Below are positions 26,065-34,963 of a stretch of 64,000 nucleotides of DNA, piece by piece (position 1 is the stretch's first letter; the number at the start of each line of letters is the position of its first letter). The notes beneath the pieces are model-generated. The model ran no database searches. It was not told where the DNA came from and saw nothing but the letters and a program-made list of their open reading frames with translations. This DNA is from Lysinibacillus xylanilyticus (GTDB lineage: Bacteria; Bacillota; Bacilli; Bacillales_A; Planococcaceae), in the NCBI RefSeq assembly GCF_001183605.1, contig NZ_LFXJ01000013.1:318-64317 (forward strand), given 5' to 3'. The translations under genes were made by a program, and so were the position numbers.

Positions 26065-26490
26065 TTAATTTGCTGTTTTAGCAGCCTTCATTACATAAAA
26101 GCTTGCCCCTGCAATTAAAATAAATGCAGTTAGCGCTAAAAATGGGATTGTAATAAAACCTAACCAGTTAATATATTGACCAGTACATGAAACAAGACCA
26201 CAAGAAGGTGCAGTTTCAGCTAAAAAACTAAGCTTTTGAATACCATAATGGTAAAGTGATATACTGCCTCCCATAATGGCAAAAACAGCTGTTGTTACAG
26301 CAATACGTGCATTTTTTTGAATAAAGGCAATTGTTGTCATTATGACTATTGGATACATGAAAATTCGTTGGTACCAACACATTTTACAAGGTTCATAATG
26401 ACGAATTTCAGAAAAGTATAAGGAACCCAGTGTTGCAACTACAGAGACAATCCAAATAAATAATAAGCCATTTTCCACTTTTTTAGACAT
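26065..26490 (-). CDS. bdbC: Disulfide bond formation protein BdbC (DsbB family)
   Basis: 141 aa with four membrane helices. Two cysteine pairs face outside: CKMC in the first loop (about residues 36-39) and C...C in SCGLVSC. It reoxidises a thiol oxidase (BdbD) by passing electrons to quinone. The length and the YQR after the first pair fit BdbC. No bdbD gene is next to it. Confidence 0.92.
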   Translation of the reverse strand: MSKKVENGLLFIWIVSVVATLGSLYFSEIRHYEPCKMCWYQRIFMYPIVIMTTIAFIQKNARIAVTTAVFAIMGGSISLYHYGIQKLSFLAETAPSCGLVSCTGQYINWLGFITIPFLALTAFILIAGASFYVMKAAKTAN

Positions 26491-26587
26491 ATAAATTCTC
26501 CCCTTAGTATAACCATGTACTTGTTTGATTATAGTTGTTCTAGTTTTATATGTAAATTAACTTACCTAAAATAAGGAATATTTTTAT

Positions 26588-26750
26588 CAATTATGCCTTG
26601 CCATAATTCCGTGATATCCACCGGAGGCTTTGTTGCCACAGGACGTGGGGTTCTTAGACTGAGTTCCTCTATTTCAGCGGATGTCTTTTGTACCGAAAGC
26701 GTAGCGTCAGCAGCAGATGTTTGGACACCTGCTGAACGAAGCAAAAAAAT
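26588..26750. repeat. Modular hairpin element (shortened)
   Basis: Head hairpin CAATTATGCC/GCCATAATTC (two mismatches), CCGGAGGCTTT, half of the covarying stem-loop (26632-26660, inner GCCAC/GTGGG, loop AGGAC, then GTTCTTAGACTGAG; the outer 5' arm is lost), CGAAAGCGTAGCGTCAGC and GCGGATG-type hairpin. It fills the gap before the sensor kinase gene. Confidence 0.7.
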
Positions 26751-26840
26751 TTCAGTCTAAAGTATGAATGGCTGAGGCAGACGTTCCAGACTTTGAAATG
26801 TTATCATTAAAATTAGTAATGCCAAAGAAGAGGTGTTTTC

Positions 26841-27956
26841 GTGAGGGACAATGATCATTCCAATATTGGTATTTTAAAAGAGATTGCAGAGTTATTAAAC
26901 GAAGAAACTGAAATTGTGTCGATGTTAAAGGGAGCACTTGTGAAATTTTTAAATGGCACAAATTTTGAAACAGGCTGGATTTTTTTTATCGATGAAAAAG
27001 GGCGGTCAGAGCTTGTTGTCCATGTCAATTTACCAGAGGCACTGGAGTATAAAAATTGCCATTATTTAAAAAAGGGAGGCTGTTGGTGTGTTTCCCGCTA
27101 TCGTAATGAGGAATTAAAAAAAGCCTCTAATATTATTGAATGTCAACGTATTGAAAGTGCAATTGCAGCAAATGTTGGCGATCACGAGGGCATTACACAT
27201 CATGCAACAGTGCCGCTTCAATCTGGACAAGAGCGTTTTGGTGTCTTAAATGTTGCATCGAAGGATACCGTGCGTTTTTCAGAGGAAGAGCTAGCATTAC
27301 TTGAATCGGTTGCATTTCAGATGGGATCAGCCATTAAGCGTATTTTACTGACTAAGCAGGAGCAGGAAATGGCACTTGTGAAGGAGCGCAATCGTCTAGC
27401 TCGAGATTTACATGATTCCGTGAATCAGCTACTTTTTTCGGTTACATTAACGGCGAGAGCTGGTATTGAAATGACAAACGATAGTGATGTGAAGGAAACG
27501 TTTAAGGAGATTCAGCACTTAACACAGGATGCCTTAACAGAAATGCGTGCTCTTATTTGGCAGCTCCGTCCAAAAGGATTAGAAAATGGTTTACTTGAAG
27601 CGATAAAAGTGTATGCTGAAATGCTTGGCTTGAAGCTTCATGTAACGGTTTCAGGTGTACTGCAATTCCCATCACGTATTGAAGAAACATTATTTCGGGT
27701 AGCCCAAGAAGCACTTAATAATGTTCGTCGTCATGCTGGTGTGCTAGAGGCAGCACTTTATATTACGGTTACTTCTACAGATATTTTACTTGTTATTCGT
27801 GATGAGGGACGAGGCTTCGTCATCGATAATAACACGAAGCTACTTTCGATAGGCTTGCAATCCATAAAGGATCGTGCAAAATCAGTTGGTGGCAAAGCTG
27901 ACTGGGTTAGTGAAATTGGCAAAGGAACAGAGCTGTTAATCCGCTTGCCATATTAG
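26841..27956 (+). CDS. GAF-domain sensor histidine kinase with four cysteines
   Basis: 371 aa, cytoplasmic. N-terminal GAF domain (about residues 20-168) containing C73, C81, C83 and C101, spaced C-x7-C-x-C-x17-C. The dimerisation region has phospho-acceptor His191 in LARDLHDSVNQ, as in NarL-type kinases, and the ATPase ends with GLQSIKDRAKSVGGKADW. The cysteine-bearing GAF plus LuxR-type partner recalls AirS/YhcS of staphylococci, which carries an oxygen-sensitive Fe-S cluster. Start GTG after AGAAGAGG. The regulator gene follows after 11 bp. Confidence 0.88.
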   Translation: MRDNDHSNIGILKEIAELLNEETEIVSMLKGALVKFLNGTNFETGWIFFIDEKGRSELVVHVNLPEALEYKNCHYLKKGGCWCVSRYRNEELKKASNIIECQRIESAIAANVGDHEGITHHATVPLQSGQERFGVLNVASKDTVRFSEEELALLESVAFQMGSAIKRILLTKQEQEMALVKERNRLARDLHDSVNQLLFSVTLTARAGIEMTNDSDVKETFKEIQHLTQDALTEMRALIWQLRPKGLENGLLEAIKVYAEMLGLKLHVTVSGVLQFPSRIEETLFRVAQEALNNVRRHAGVLEAALYITVTSTDILLVIRDEGRGFVIDNNTKLLSIGLQSIKDRAKSVGGKADWVSEIGKGTELLIRLPY

Positions 27957-27967
27957 GGGGGAAGAGT

Positions 27968-28615
27968 ATGATACGTGTTTTAATCGCAGATGACCATCAT
28001 GTAGTGCGTCGGGGATTATTATTTTTCTTAAAAACACAGAAAGATATTGAAGTTGTAGGAGAAGCGAAAAATGGACTTGAGGCAGTAGCTTTAGCGGAAA
28101 GTATACAGCCAGATATTATACTCATGGACTTGGTAATGCCTGAGATGGATGGGATTCAGGCAACAAAGCGCATTAAAGCTAAGTTTCCACAAATAGAAAT
28201 TCTAATGCTGACTAGCTTTTCAGACCGTGATCATGTAGTGCCAGCAATGGAGGCAGGAGCTGCAGGCTATCAGTTGAAAGATATTGAACCTGATGAGTTG
28301 GTATTGTCCATTCGTCGTATTATGAGAGGCGAAAATACATTACATCCAGAAGCAACGACAACCCTTGAAATGGACCGTCAAGAATCAATAAATGCACCTC
28401 ATGTTTTAAGCCCACTAACACCTCGTGAACAGGATGTGCTTGCGGAGCTTACAAAAGGAAAAAGTAATCGAGAAATTGCTTCCTCTTTATTCGTTACAGA
28501 AAAAACTGTGAAAACTCATATATCTAATATTTTCACAAAGCTACAAGTACAAGATCGTACGCAGGCTGCTCTTTATGCAGTGAAGCATGGGCTGACTGAG
28601 GGTAGTGGTGTTTAA
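27968..28615 (+). CDS. NarL/FixJ-family response regulator
   Basis: 215 aa. Receiver domain with D8-D9 and phospho-acceptor D54 (ILMDLVMPEMDG), and Lys in the C-terminal part (QLKDIEPDELV). The LuxR-type helix-turn-helix covers TPREQDVLAEL to KLQVQDRTQAA. It is the partner of the GAF kinase just upstream; AirR/YhcR-like by context. Target genes are not evident in the window. Confidence 0.92.
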   Translation: MIRVLIADDHHVVRRGLLFFLKTQKDIEVVGEAKNGLEAVALAESIQPDIILMDLVMPEMDGIQATKRIKAKFPQIEILMLTSFSDRDHVVPAMEAGAAGYQLKDIEPDELVLSIRRIMRGENTLHPEATTTLEMDRQESINAPHVLSPLTPREQDVLAELTKGKSNREIASSLFVTEKTVKTHISNIFTKLQVQDRTQAALYAVKHGLTEGSGV

Positions 28616-28681
28616 GAGTTAAAAAAGTTATTAGTCACGGCCGAAAAACAGGGGATAATAAACCATATCACATGCATATAA

Positions 28682-28743
28682 GTTGATTGGAGTGAAGGTT
28701 GGGCGACTCTAGGAAATCGCCCACACCGGAACGGAAAACCAAC
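28682..28743. repeat. Minimal hairpin form of the GTTGATT/CTGGGCG element
   Basis: GTTGATTGGAGTGAAGG, TTGGGCG, a 12-bp spacer, CGCCCAC, then CGGAACGGAAAACCAAC. The two ends of the larger elements are here joined directly into a hairpin of about 62 bp without the internal modules. The usual flanks (ATATAA before, GGTGATAAG after) are kept. Confidence 0.7.
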
Positions 28744-28765
28744 CTAGGTGATAAGCTTGATGATT

Positions 28766-28802
28766 AAAAAATGACGAGTTCATAGGAGCTCGTCATTTTT
28801 TA
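28766..28802 (+). terminator. Terminator downstream of the response regulator
   Basis: Arms AAAATGACGAG/CTCGTCATTTT followed by T. It lies 150 bp behind the gene, on the far side of the repeat. Confidence 0.7.
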
Positions 28803-29017
28803 ATGAATTATTTTAAATCAAAAAATATTGATGGTATAAAAGTATATGAAGAAGAGGTCACGCCCCTTTGGAACATGTAGGTAAGTACATAATTAAGTGA
28901 AGAGTCTTTATTTTTGAATATAAACTTTGTTAGAAATATCAATTAATATAGAGCTAGATATGGAATTAGTAGGTATTAGCAAAGAACAAATAGAATTTAT
29001 CGTAAAGGGGTACAAAT
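28803..29017. other. AT-rich leader before the WYL regulator gene
   Basis: No gene or clear operator seen. The ribosome site AAAGGGG lies nine bases before the start. Confidence 0.5.
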
Positions 29018-29938
29018 ATGAAATTAGAGCGTCTATTAACGATGACAATGATTTTAATAAATCGTAAAAAAGTGACAGCGCAGGAACTTGCCGATTTATT
29101 TAATGTGTCAGTTCGCACTATTTATCGAGATATTGAAACGTTGAGCTGTGCTGGGGTTCCTGTTATTAGCCAGCAGGGGGTTAATGGTGGGATTAGTTTA
29201 ATTGATGGCTACCGTGTTGATAAGCAGGTGCTGACGAAGGAGGAGCTTACTTCACTTTCTATTGCCATTAAAAGTGCGCTAACAACATACGAGGATTCAC
29301 ATGCTGAAGCGGTGCTTGAAAAATTGACAGGTGTTGCGGATGAGAAAGTTAAACAATCTATCGATCAACTATTTATTGACCTTAGTCCTTGGGGGCCGAA
29401 TGTTATATTTAAGGAACAGATTACGTTATTAAAAAATGCGATTGAACACGAGCATCATATAAGCTTTACTTATTCTACTACACATGGTCGTATAACAAGA
29501 CGATTATTAGAGCCACACACTTTAGTACAGAAGGGAAAAGTTTGGTATGTTTATGGCTATTGCACATTGAGAGAGGATTTTCGCTTATTTAAAATTTCTA
29601 GAATGAAGGATATAAAAGAAGAGAAGACGACATTCCAGCGCAAAGAAGTCAACTTGTCTGAACTCCCATGGGATAAGAAGTGGCACCGCCCTCAAAATAT
29701 AGTAAACCTTACGTTATCTTTCGATTCTGCAATAACAACATTAGTAGAAGAATCATTTGGTGCTGAACATGTAGATAATGAAAGTTCAACTATTAATATT
29801 TCATTGCCTGAGGATGAATGGTTATATGGCTTTCTTCTTAGCTTTGGCCATCGCCTAAAAGTTTTAGAACCATCTCATATAAGTGAGATTGTGCTAAAAC
29901 GAGCGCAGGAAATTGTTGAGTTATATAAAAAAAATTAA
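29018..29938 (+). CDS. WYL-domain transcriptional regulator (YafY type)
   Basis: 306 aa. N-terminal winged helix (about residues 1-60, with FNVSVRTIYRDIETL) and a WYL domain in the middle (about 140-215, LVQKGKVWYVYGY), followed by the WCX extension. Such proteins sense small ligands or nucleic acids. The gene just downstream encodes a zinc-ribbon/effector-domain protein, which is a common partner and probably its target. Confidence 0.9.
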   Translation: MKLERLLTMTMILINRKKVTAQELADLFNVSVRTIYRDIETLSCAGVPVISQQGVNGGISLIDGYRVDKQVLTKEELTSLSIAIKSALTTYEDSHAEAVLEKLTGVADEKVKQSIDQLFIDLSPWGPNVIFKEQITLLKNAIEHEHHISFTYSTTHGRITRRLLEPHTLVQKGKVWYVYGYCTLREDFRLFKISRMKDIKEEKTTFQRKEVNLSELPWDKKWHRPQNIVNLTLSFDSAITTLVEESFGAEHVDNESSTINISLPEDEWLYGFLLSFGHRLKVLEPSHISEIVLKRAQEIVELYKKN

Positions 29939-30019
29939 CTTCTGCGTAATTGATGACATACAGATGTCAGGTTTCCTTTGTTATAGTCATAACAAATAGA
30001 ACGAAGGGTGGATTTAAAA

Positions 30020-30760
30020 ATGCAAAGTTATTGTCAAAGCTGTGGAATGCCATTAGTGGATGAGGCTTTACTTGGTACAGAAAAAGAAGGACACAAAAGT
30101 CAGGATTATTGCACATATTGTTATGAATTAGGAGAGTTTAAGCAGCCGAATATAACGGTTAAAGAAATGATTGAAATTTGTGTACCGCATTTAAAGGAAG
30201 ACGGAATGGTGGAAGAGGAAGCACGTCAAATGTTGACTTCTTTTTTACCAAGCTTAAAGAGATGGAGAAAGCATGACATTAAAGAACCGGTTGGGATGAA
30301 TAAAGAATCATTTCAAATCGTAGGAATTTCAGCGCGAACAAGTAATGCGAATGAAATTACTTCCCAAGCAAAAATCCCACAATTATGGACGAACTTTTAT
30401 CAACAAGGTGTAACGGGACAAATAGCTAATGCAGTAAATCAAGTAACTTATGGTCTGTATTCTGACTATGAAACAGATGTTAATGGAGAGTATTCAATTA
30501 CACTTGGAGTGGAAGTTTTAGCAGCCGACGAAATTCCTGAAGGGATGGTCGTAAAAACAGTTCCAGCTGCTAAATATTTAGTGTTTACTTCTGACAAAGG
30601 TCCATTTGAAGAAGTTGTCGTAAAAGCTTGGCAGGATGTATGGGCTTGGTTCGCAAGCTCAAGAGTAGAGCGTACATACACAGGTGACTTTGAAATGTAC
30701 GATGAACGATGTTCCAACCCACAAGAAGCTCAGGTCGATATTTATATTGCAATCAAATAA
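30020..30760 (+). CDS. Zinc-ribbon plus GyrI-like effector-binding protein
   Basis: 246 aa. The N-terminal part has a zinc ribbon with cysteines in YCQSCGMPL and YCTYCYELG. From about residue 92 a GyrI-like/AraC effector-binding domain follows (FQIVGISARTS to the end), with the typical PAAKYLVFTSDKGPFEEV segment. It has no DNA-binding domain of MerR or AraC type. The start is ATG 30020 behind AAGGGTGG; GTG 30008 is in frame but lies within that site. Probably controlled by the WYL protein upstream; may bind hydrophobic small molecules. Confidence 0.85.
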   Translation: MQSYCQSCGMPLVDEALLGTEKEGHKSQDYCTYCYELGEFKQPNITVKEMIEICVPHLKEDGMVEEEARQMLTSFLPSLKRWRKHDIKEPVGMNKESFQIVGISARTSNANEITSQAKIPQLWTNFYQQGVTGQIANAVNQVTYGLYSDYETDVNGEYSITLGVEVLAADEIPEGMVVKTVPAAKYLVFTSDKGPFEEVVVKAWQDVWAWFASSRVERTYTGDFEMYDERCSNPQEAQVDIYIAIK

Positions 30761-30772
30761 TTAAACAAATTA

Positions 30773-30806
30773 AGCTTCCTATCTATGATGGATAGGAGGT
30801 TTTTGT
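30773..30806 (+). terminator. Terminator after the zinc-ribbon protein gene
   Basis: Arms CCTATC/GATAGG within a longer imperfect stem, followed by GTTTTTG. Confidence 0.7.
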
Positions 30807-30976
30807 TTGTGTTAGGAGTTTTCATATTTGAAATATTGTAGAAGTATACATTTCTAGAATTATGTTTTGTATAATAAATTAATAATATTCTGACATCTGT
30901 TAGATAAGGAGTCACAAAGGAATTAAACTGAATGATGGTGACGAGTCATTAATTTCTGTAAGAAGGGAGAAGTTAT

Positions 30977-31255
30977 TTGGCTAAGAGAAGAGTAGGAGAC
31001 ATTTTAAGTGTTACATCGTTATTACCAGCGATAATAAGTGTTATTTTTTTCTTTATAAAAAGAGGGCCCGATTTTGATATTTATTTTGGTATCACCTTGT
31101 TTAGCATTTTATCAATTATCGGTATTATATTTGCAGTAGTCTCTTTAGTATTGTCTAAAAAACGTATTTTCGGTTGGATCGGTCTATTCACAAATGTATT
31201 AATTTTGGTTTATGCTTTTTTCTTACAATTAGCAATGGGAATTGGTGAACCATAA
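30977..31255 (+). CDS. Small membrane protein, 92 aa
   Basis: Three hydrophobic segments (about residues 10-27, 34-59 and 65-86) separated by basic loops (KRGPDF, SKKRIF). Start TTG 30977 follows AGAAGGGAGA. The pattern resembles DUF4190-like or similar small membrane proteins, but I cannot assign a family. Confidence 0.6.
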   Translation: MAKRRVGDILSVTSLLPAIISVIFFFIKRGPDFDIYFGITLFSILSIIGIIFAVVSLVLSKKRIFGWIGLFTNVLILVYAFFLQLAMGIGEP

Positions 31256-31289
31256 GCCTTTTTGGTGTTGAAGTTAAAACCTAAACAAT

Positions 31290-31672
31290 CAATTATGCCT
31301 CGGCATAATTGCGTCCGGAATCGGCTTTGTGCTTAGGCCTACAGATGTCTTTTGCGCGAAAGCGTAGCGGCAGCAACGTGTCTTAGTCTGTGCGAAAGCG
31401 AAGCGACAGCAACACAGCACCGATGCAGGTCAGTTAGCCGTTATCGCATGGATGCGATGATCTTAGGCTAACATCCCCTAAGAACTCCTTTCCGATTTCC
31501 GTGACATCCGCCGGAGGCTTTAGGCCAACAAATGTTTTTTTGCGCGAAAGCGTAGTGCTAACGCAGCGGCAGCAGCATGATGTTGGTCACTCAGTCGTTG
31601 CCACAGGACGTGGCGTTCTTAGACTGAGTTCCTCTATTTCAGCGGATGTTTGTACACCCGTTGAAAAGTAAA
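31290..31672 (+). repeat. Full-length modular hairpin element (CAATTATGCC type)
   Basis: In order: head hairpin CAATTATGCC-TC-GGCATAATTG; CGTCCGGAATCGGC; three CGAAAGCG-type units; a covarying stem-loop at 31433-31472 (outer GTTAGCC/GGCTAAC, inner ATCGC/GCGAT); GTGACATCCGCCGGAGGCTTTAG (positions 31501-31523); a second stem-loop at 31589-31629 (outer ACTCAGTC/GACTGAGT, inner GCCAC/GTGGC, loop AGGAC); and a terminal GCGGATG/CACCCG hairpin. A reverse-oriented relative lies at 60495-60817. Confidence 0.85.
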
Positions 31673-31772
31673 TTAAAACCCACATTTATCTCGCCACCAA
31701 TAGAGGTGGGAGACTTATGTACCTGACGCTTAGCTTTCGCTACAAAAGATATTTTCTGGAAGAAGTTAAAAA
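31673..31772. other. Short spacer after the element
   Basis: Contains a GACGCTTAGCTTTCGCTAC piece resembling the reverse of the CGAAAGCG unit. No gene. Confidence 0.4.
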
Positions 31773-31774
31773 AC

Positions 31775-31806
31775 AAGTCTCCTACCAATCAATTGGTAGA
31801 AGACTT
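31775..31806 (-). terminator. Terminator overlapping the end of the CDF gene
   Basis: Arms AAGTCTCCTACCAAT/ATTGGTAGAAGACTT with a 2-base loop; T6 follows on the minus strand. The last codons and stop of the CDF gene lie inside the stem. Confidence 0.85.
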
Positions 31807-32697
31807 GTCGACATTTGCTGGAGGAATTATTGCTATTTCTGGCTCAATATGCACGAGTACCTGGCAGAAGGAATTTTCATGAGTAACGGTTTTTTCAATT
31901 TCCTCTGTGATTCGATGACTTTCAAAGACATTTAAGTTAGGGTCGACGGTTACTGTTACGTCTATAAAATGCATATTGCCATGAGCACGGCCTTTAAAGT
32001 CGATGAGCTCGATCACTCCTTCAACATTGCGAATTAATACGGATAATGTTTCGACCTCTTCAACATCAAAGGCATCTGTAAGGCTTTGAACTGCTTCCCA
32101 AAAGATTTCTACAGCTGTTTTAATAATAAGAAGTGCGACGAAAAGAGCTGTTATGGTATCGATAATGGGGAAGCCGAAAATTGCTCCAAAAATCCCGATG
32201 GCTGTACCGATACTGACAAGCGCATCTGAGCGATTATCATAGGCTGCAGCCTTAACAGCAGCGCTTTTTATTTTTTGGGACAGTGCCAAATTATAGCGAT
32301 AAACAATATACATCACTACTGCACTGCCGATTGCCACATAGGCTGTTAATAGCGAGGGCGCTGTGCCAGTTGGCTCCCATAGACTTTTGATCGAATTGAT
32401 GAGTACCTGTAAGCCAACAATTAGCATGATGAACGATGCAACAAGTGAAGCAACAGTTTCAGCACGTAAATGTCCGTATTGGTGATTGGAGTCAGGTGGT
32501 ATTTGGGCAATACGTAATCCAATTAATACTGCAATGGATGCGATAATATCAGTAGTATTGTTAAGTCCATCTGCTTTTAATGCTTCTGATGTTCCGATAT
32601 AGCCGATTGTCAGTTTTATTGAGCTCAGTATTATATATGTGCCGATGGATAACCAGGCACCTTTTTCCCCTTGACGTAAATTTGTATAGAGCTCCAT
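31789..32697 (-). CDS. Cation diffusion facilitator (CDF) transporter
   Basis: 302 aa with about six membrane helices and a C-terminal cytoplasmic ferredoxin-like domain (about residues 205-290). Metal-site residues are in ADGLNNTTD and the HQYGHLRAE loop. It exports a divalent metal in exchange for protons. The type fits the B. subtilis MneP/MneS manganese exporters or zinc CDFs; the metal cannot be decided here. ATG 32697 follows AGGAGG; the in-frame ATG 18 bases upstream overlaps it. Confidence 0.88.
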   Translation of the reverse strand: MELYTNLRQGEKGAWLSIGTYIILSSIKLTIGYIGTSEALKADGLNNTTDIIASIAVLIGLRIAQIPPDSNHQYGHLRAETVASLVASFIMLIVGLQVLINSIKSLWEPTGTAPSLLTAYVAIGSAVVMYIVYRYNLALSQKIKSAAVKAAAYDNRSDALVSIGTAIGIFGAIFGFPIIDTITALFVALLIIKTAVEIFWEAVQSLTDAFDVEEVETLSVLIRNVEGVIELIDFKGRAHGNMHFIDVTVTVDPNLNVFESHRITEEIEKTVTHENSFCQVLVHIEPEIAIIPPANVDKSSTN

Positions 32698-32731
32698 TTT
32701 GTTTCCTCCTAGCAAAACTTTCGGGCATTAT

Positions 32732-32768
32732 AAAACGACCCCCTTCTCGAGTAAGGGAGTCGTTTTTT
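32732..32768. terminator. Hairpin before the CDF gene
   Basis: Arms AAAACGACCCCCTT/AAGGGAGTCGTTTT with loop CTCGAGT. It can terminate transcription in either direction, or act as leader attenuator of the CDF gene on the minus strand. Confidence 0.55.
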
Positions 32769-32904
32769 GCGTTTATATTTTATTTCAGTAGAAGCTCTTA
32801 TAGGTTGTGAGCAAAATGCTAATTTTATTTATCGCTCAAATCAAACAAGCTCGATTTTTATCTTACCAAGGCAAATAGGATAAGGCAATTTATCTTATAT
32901 CAGC

Positions 32905-32945
32905 GCTTGTCCAAACGCAATTATGCCGAGGTATAATAGATTATT
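32905..32945. repeat. Isolated head hairpin of the CAATTATGCC element
   Basis: CAATTATGCC-GA-GGTATAATAG at 32918-32939. It stands alone between the CorC-like gene and the hairpin above. Confidence 0.6.
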
Positions 32946-32954
32946 AGTCAGTTA

Positions 32955-34280
32955 TTAATCGTTGTCATTTGATAAATCACGTTCAGGTAATTTCAGAACC
33001 TCTAAGTATAAAATATGGTGACCATCTAATTCTTTTGCGATAAATTCATAACCTTGTTCTTCAATACTATCTCCTTCGACCGCATCAAAGCGCATTGTCA
33101 TGAACCAACCACCGATTGTATCAATATCATCATCTTCTATGTCAGTACCTAGCATATCATTCACGTTTTCTACTAGCATCTTCGCATCTAAAATAAAGTG
33201 ATCTTCTGCAATTTCCTGAACCTCTGGAATTTCATCTTCATCGAACTCATCTTGAATGTCGCCGACAATTTCCTCAATAATATCTTCAATCGTAACTAGT
33301 CCAGATGTTCCGCCATATTCATCCATTAAAATGGCCATATGAATGCGTTCACGCTGTATTTTTAGTAATAAATCGTTAATTTGCGTTGTCTCCATTACGC
33401 GAATAATTGGCTGCATATAGTCAATCACTAGCTTATCACCATTTGCTGGGTCTTTAATGTAAGCAGTTAATAAGTGCTTCATATTGACTAAGCCGATAAT
33501 ATGGTCTTTGTCACCATCGATAATTGGGTAACGGGTATATTGCTCAACGCCCATTAAATCGAAAACTTCTCTAATCGTTAGTTCTTTTTCAATACCGACG
33601 ATTTCAGTACGTGGGACCATGATTTCTTTCGCAAGACGATCAGAGAACTCAAAAATACTGTTCACATATTCATATTCTGAAGTATTAATTTCTCCACCCT
33701 TTAAACTATCCGACAAAATCATACGTAACTCTTCTTCAGTATGGGCTACTTCTGATTCTGACATCATTTTTAAGCCGAAAAGGCCTGTTAAGCCACGTGC
33801 AGATCCGTTTAACAGCTTAATGATTGGATACGTAATGTTGTGGAATAAAATTAATGGACCAGAAAGGTTTAATGTTACAAATTCTGCTTTTTGGATGGCA
33901 AGTGTTTTTGGCGCCAATTCCCCTATAACTACATGCATAAACGTTACAATTGAGAATGCAAGTATAAATGAAAGGACAGTAGTAAAATTTTCACTCAAAT
34001 TTAGAAATTCAAACACTGGATTCAAAATAATCTTAAATGTAGGTTCACCAAGCCAACCTAGACCTAAAGCAGTGATCGTAATACCTAATTGACATGCAGA
34101 TAAGTATTCATCTAAATCTGAAAGTACACGTTTTGCATTTTTTGCTTTTTTATTGCCCTCTGCAAGCAATTGATCAATACGTGTAGATCTTACTTTAACG
34201 ATTGCAAATTCAGTTGCAACGAAAAATCCTGTCATTATTATTAGTAGGGCAAATGCCGCCAACCTTATGGTTATTTCCAT
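32955..34280 (-). CDS. CNNM/CorC-like membrane protein (DUF21 and CBS domains)
   Basis: 441 aa. Three to four N-terminal membrane helices form a DUF21 domain (about residues 1-190), followed by a CBS pair (about 205-330: IMVPRTEIVGIEKE, ILMDEYGGTSGLVTIEDIIEEIVG) and a CorC/HlyC C-terminal domain. Family members handle Mg2+ (CorC, MpfA, YhdP) and are often misnamed hemolysins. The start 34280 follows ACGGAGAC. It has an unusual, possibly folded leader (34281-34345). Confidence 0.9.
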   Translation of the reverse strand: MEITIRLAAFALLIIMTGFFVATEFAIVKVRSTRIDQLLAEGNKKAKNAKRVLSDLDEYLSACQLGITITALGLGWLGEPTFKIILNPVFEFLNLSENFTTVLSFILAFSIVTFMHVVIGELAPKTLAIQKAEFVTLNLSGPLILFHNITYPIIKLLNGSARGLTGLFGLKMMSESEVAHTEEELRMILSDSLKGGEINTSEYEYVNSIFEFSDRLAKEIMVPRTEIVGIEKELTIREVFDLMGVEQYTRYPIIDGDKDHIIGLVNMKHLLTAYIKDPANGDKLVIDYMQPIIRVMETTQINDLLLKIQRERIHMAILMDEYGGTSGLVTIEDIIEEIVGDIQDEFDEDEIPEVQEIAEDHFILDAKMLVENVNDMLGTDIEDDDIDTIGGWFMTMRFDAVEGDSIEEQGYEFIAKELDGHHILYLEVLKLPERDLSNDND

Positions 34281-34345
34281 TATGTCTCCGTCCAAATAAT
34301 TCCTTTGTCCCCGCCCGAATGAGGGAGGTAAACAAAGTGTACACC
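34281..34345 (-). promoter_or_regulatory. Possible structured leader of the CorC-like gene
   Basis: On the minus strand the leader can pair CTTTGT with ACAAAG around CCTCCC/GGGCGGG. Upstream of it stands AGGAGG followed after seven bases by TTG, opening a short frame that overlaps the real gene out of frame. It may be a leader peptide or regulatory fold; it is not a riboswitch I recognise. Confidence 0.3.
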
Positions 34346-34431
34346 TCCTATGATATTAAAAAATTGTTGAATGATTTAATCATAAAATATTTACATGAAA
34401 AACACAAATATTGACAACGATTTTTTTTCTT

Positions 34432-34572
34432 CTTTTAGCGGGTGTCCAAACATCCGCTGAAAGAAGTATAAGAACGCCAAGTCCTGTGGCAATTAATCTG
34501 TAGCGACAGCTACATTTTTTTTCTGCGCGAAAGCGAAGCGACAGCTACAATTATGCCGAGGCATAATAGATT
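34432..34572. repeat. Modular hairpin element fragment
   Basis: Hairpin AGCGGGTGT-CCAA-ACATCCGCT with CTGAAAGAAGT, a reduced stem-loop (CGCCAAGTCCTGTGGC), two GCGACAGCTACA-type units with CGAAAGCGAAGCG, and the head hairpin CAATTATGCC-GA-GGCATAATAG at its end. Confidence 0.65.
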
Positions 34573-34784
34573 TGATTTTCACACCGTAAATTGAAAAAAA
34601 TTAAATAATTTCAAACACCAAAAGATTGAAAATAGAAATTTTGTATGCTAACTTTAATTGTAGCAAAGAAGATAGTTTGTTTAGAGAAAGAAGCATTTAC
34701 ATCTCATATAAAACGACACGTCAAAAATCTCAAGAGAGCTAAACTTGCGGATTTTTTTAAATGAATTATTTTTAATAGCAACAC

Positions 34785-34822
34785 AAAGGAGCCACCTCAT
34801 TCATATGAGGTGGCTCCTTTGT
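34785..34822. terminator. Perfect hairpin left of the large element
   Basis: Arms AAAGGAGCCACCTCAT/ATGAGGTGGCTCCTTT with loop TCAT. A diverged copy stands at 35455-35489, on the other side of the large element. Confidence 0.6.
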
Positions 34823-34963
34823 ACTGTTGAAAATAAAATGGTCAAAGAAATTTATGTAAATGTTGTAGAAAGTCGCTTCGCTTTCGCAAACAATTGTAGC
34901 TGAAGTTACGTTTTATCATTATAAATTAGAGTGATATGTCAAAAATATACCTTAAGTAAAGAA

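Noticed and set aside
30466-30717. Minus-strand frame inside the zinc-ribbon protein gene
   Set aside because: Antisense shadow of a gene with clear domains.
31433-31472. Integron attC site (GTTAGCC/GGCTAAC palindrome)
   Set aside because: The arms do not fit the GTTRRRY/RYYYAAC core, there is no integrase and no cassette arrangement; the same fold occurs with other arm sequences.
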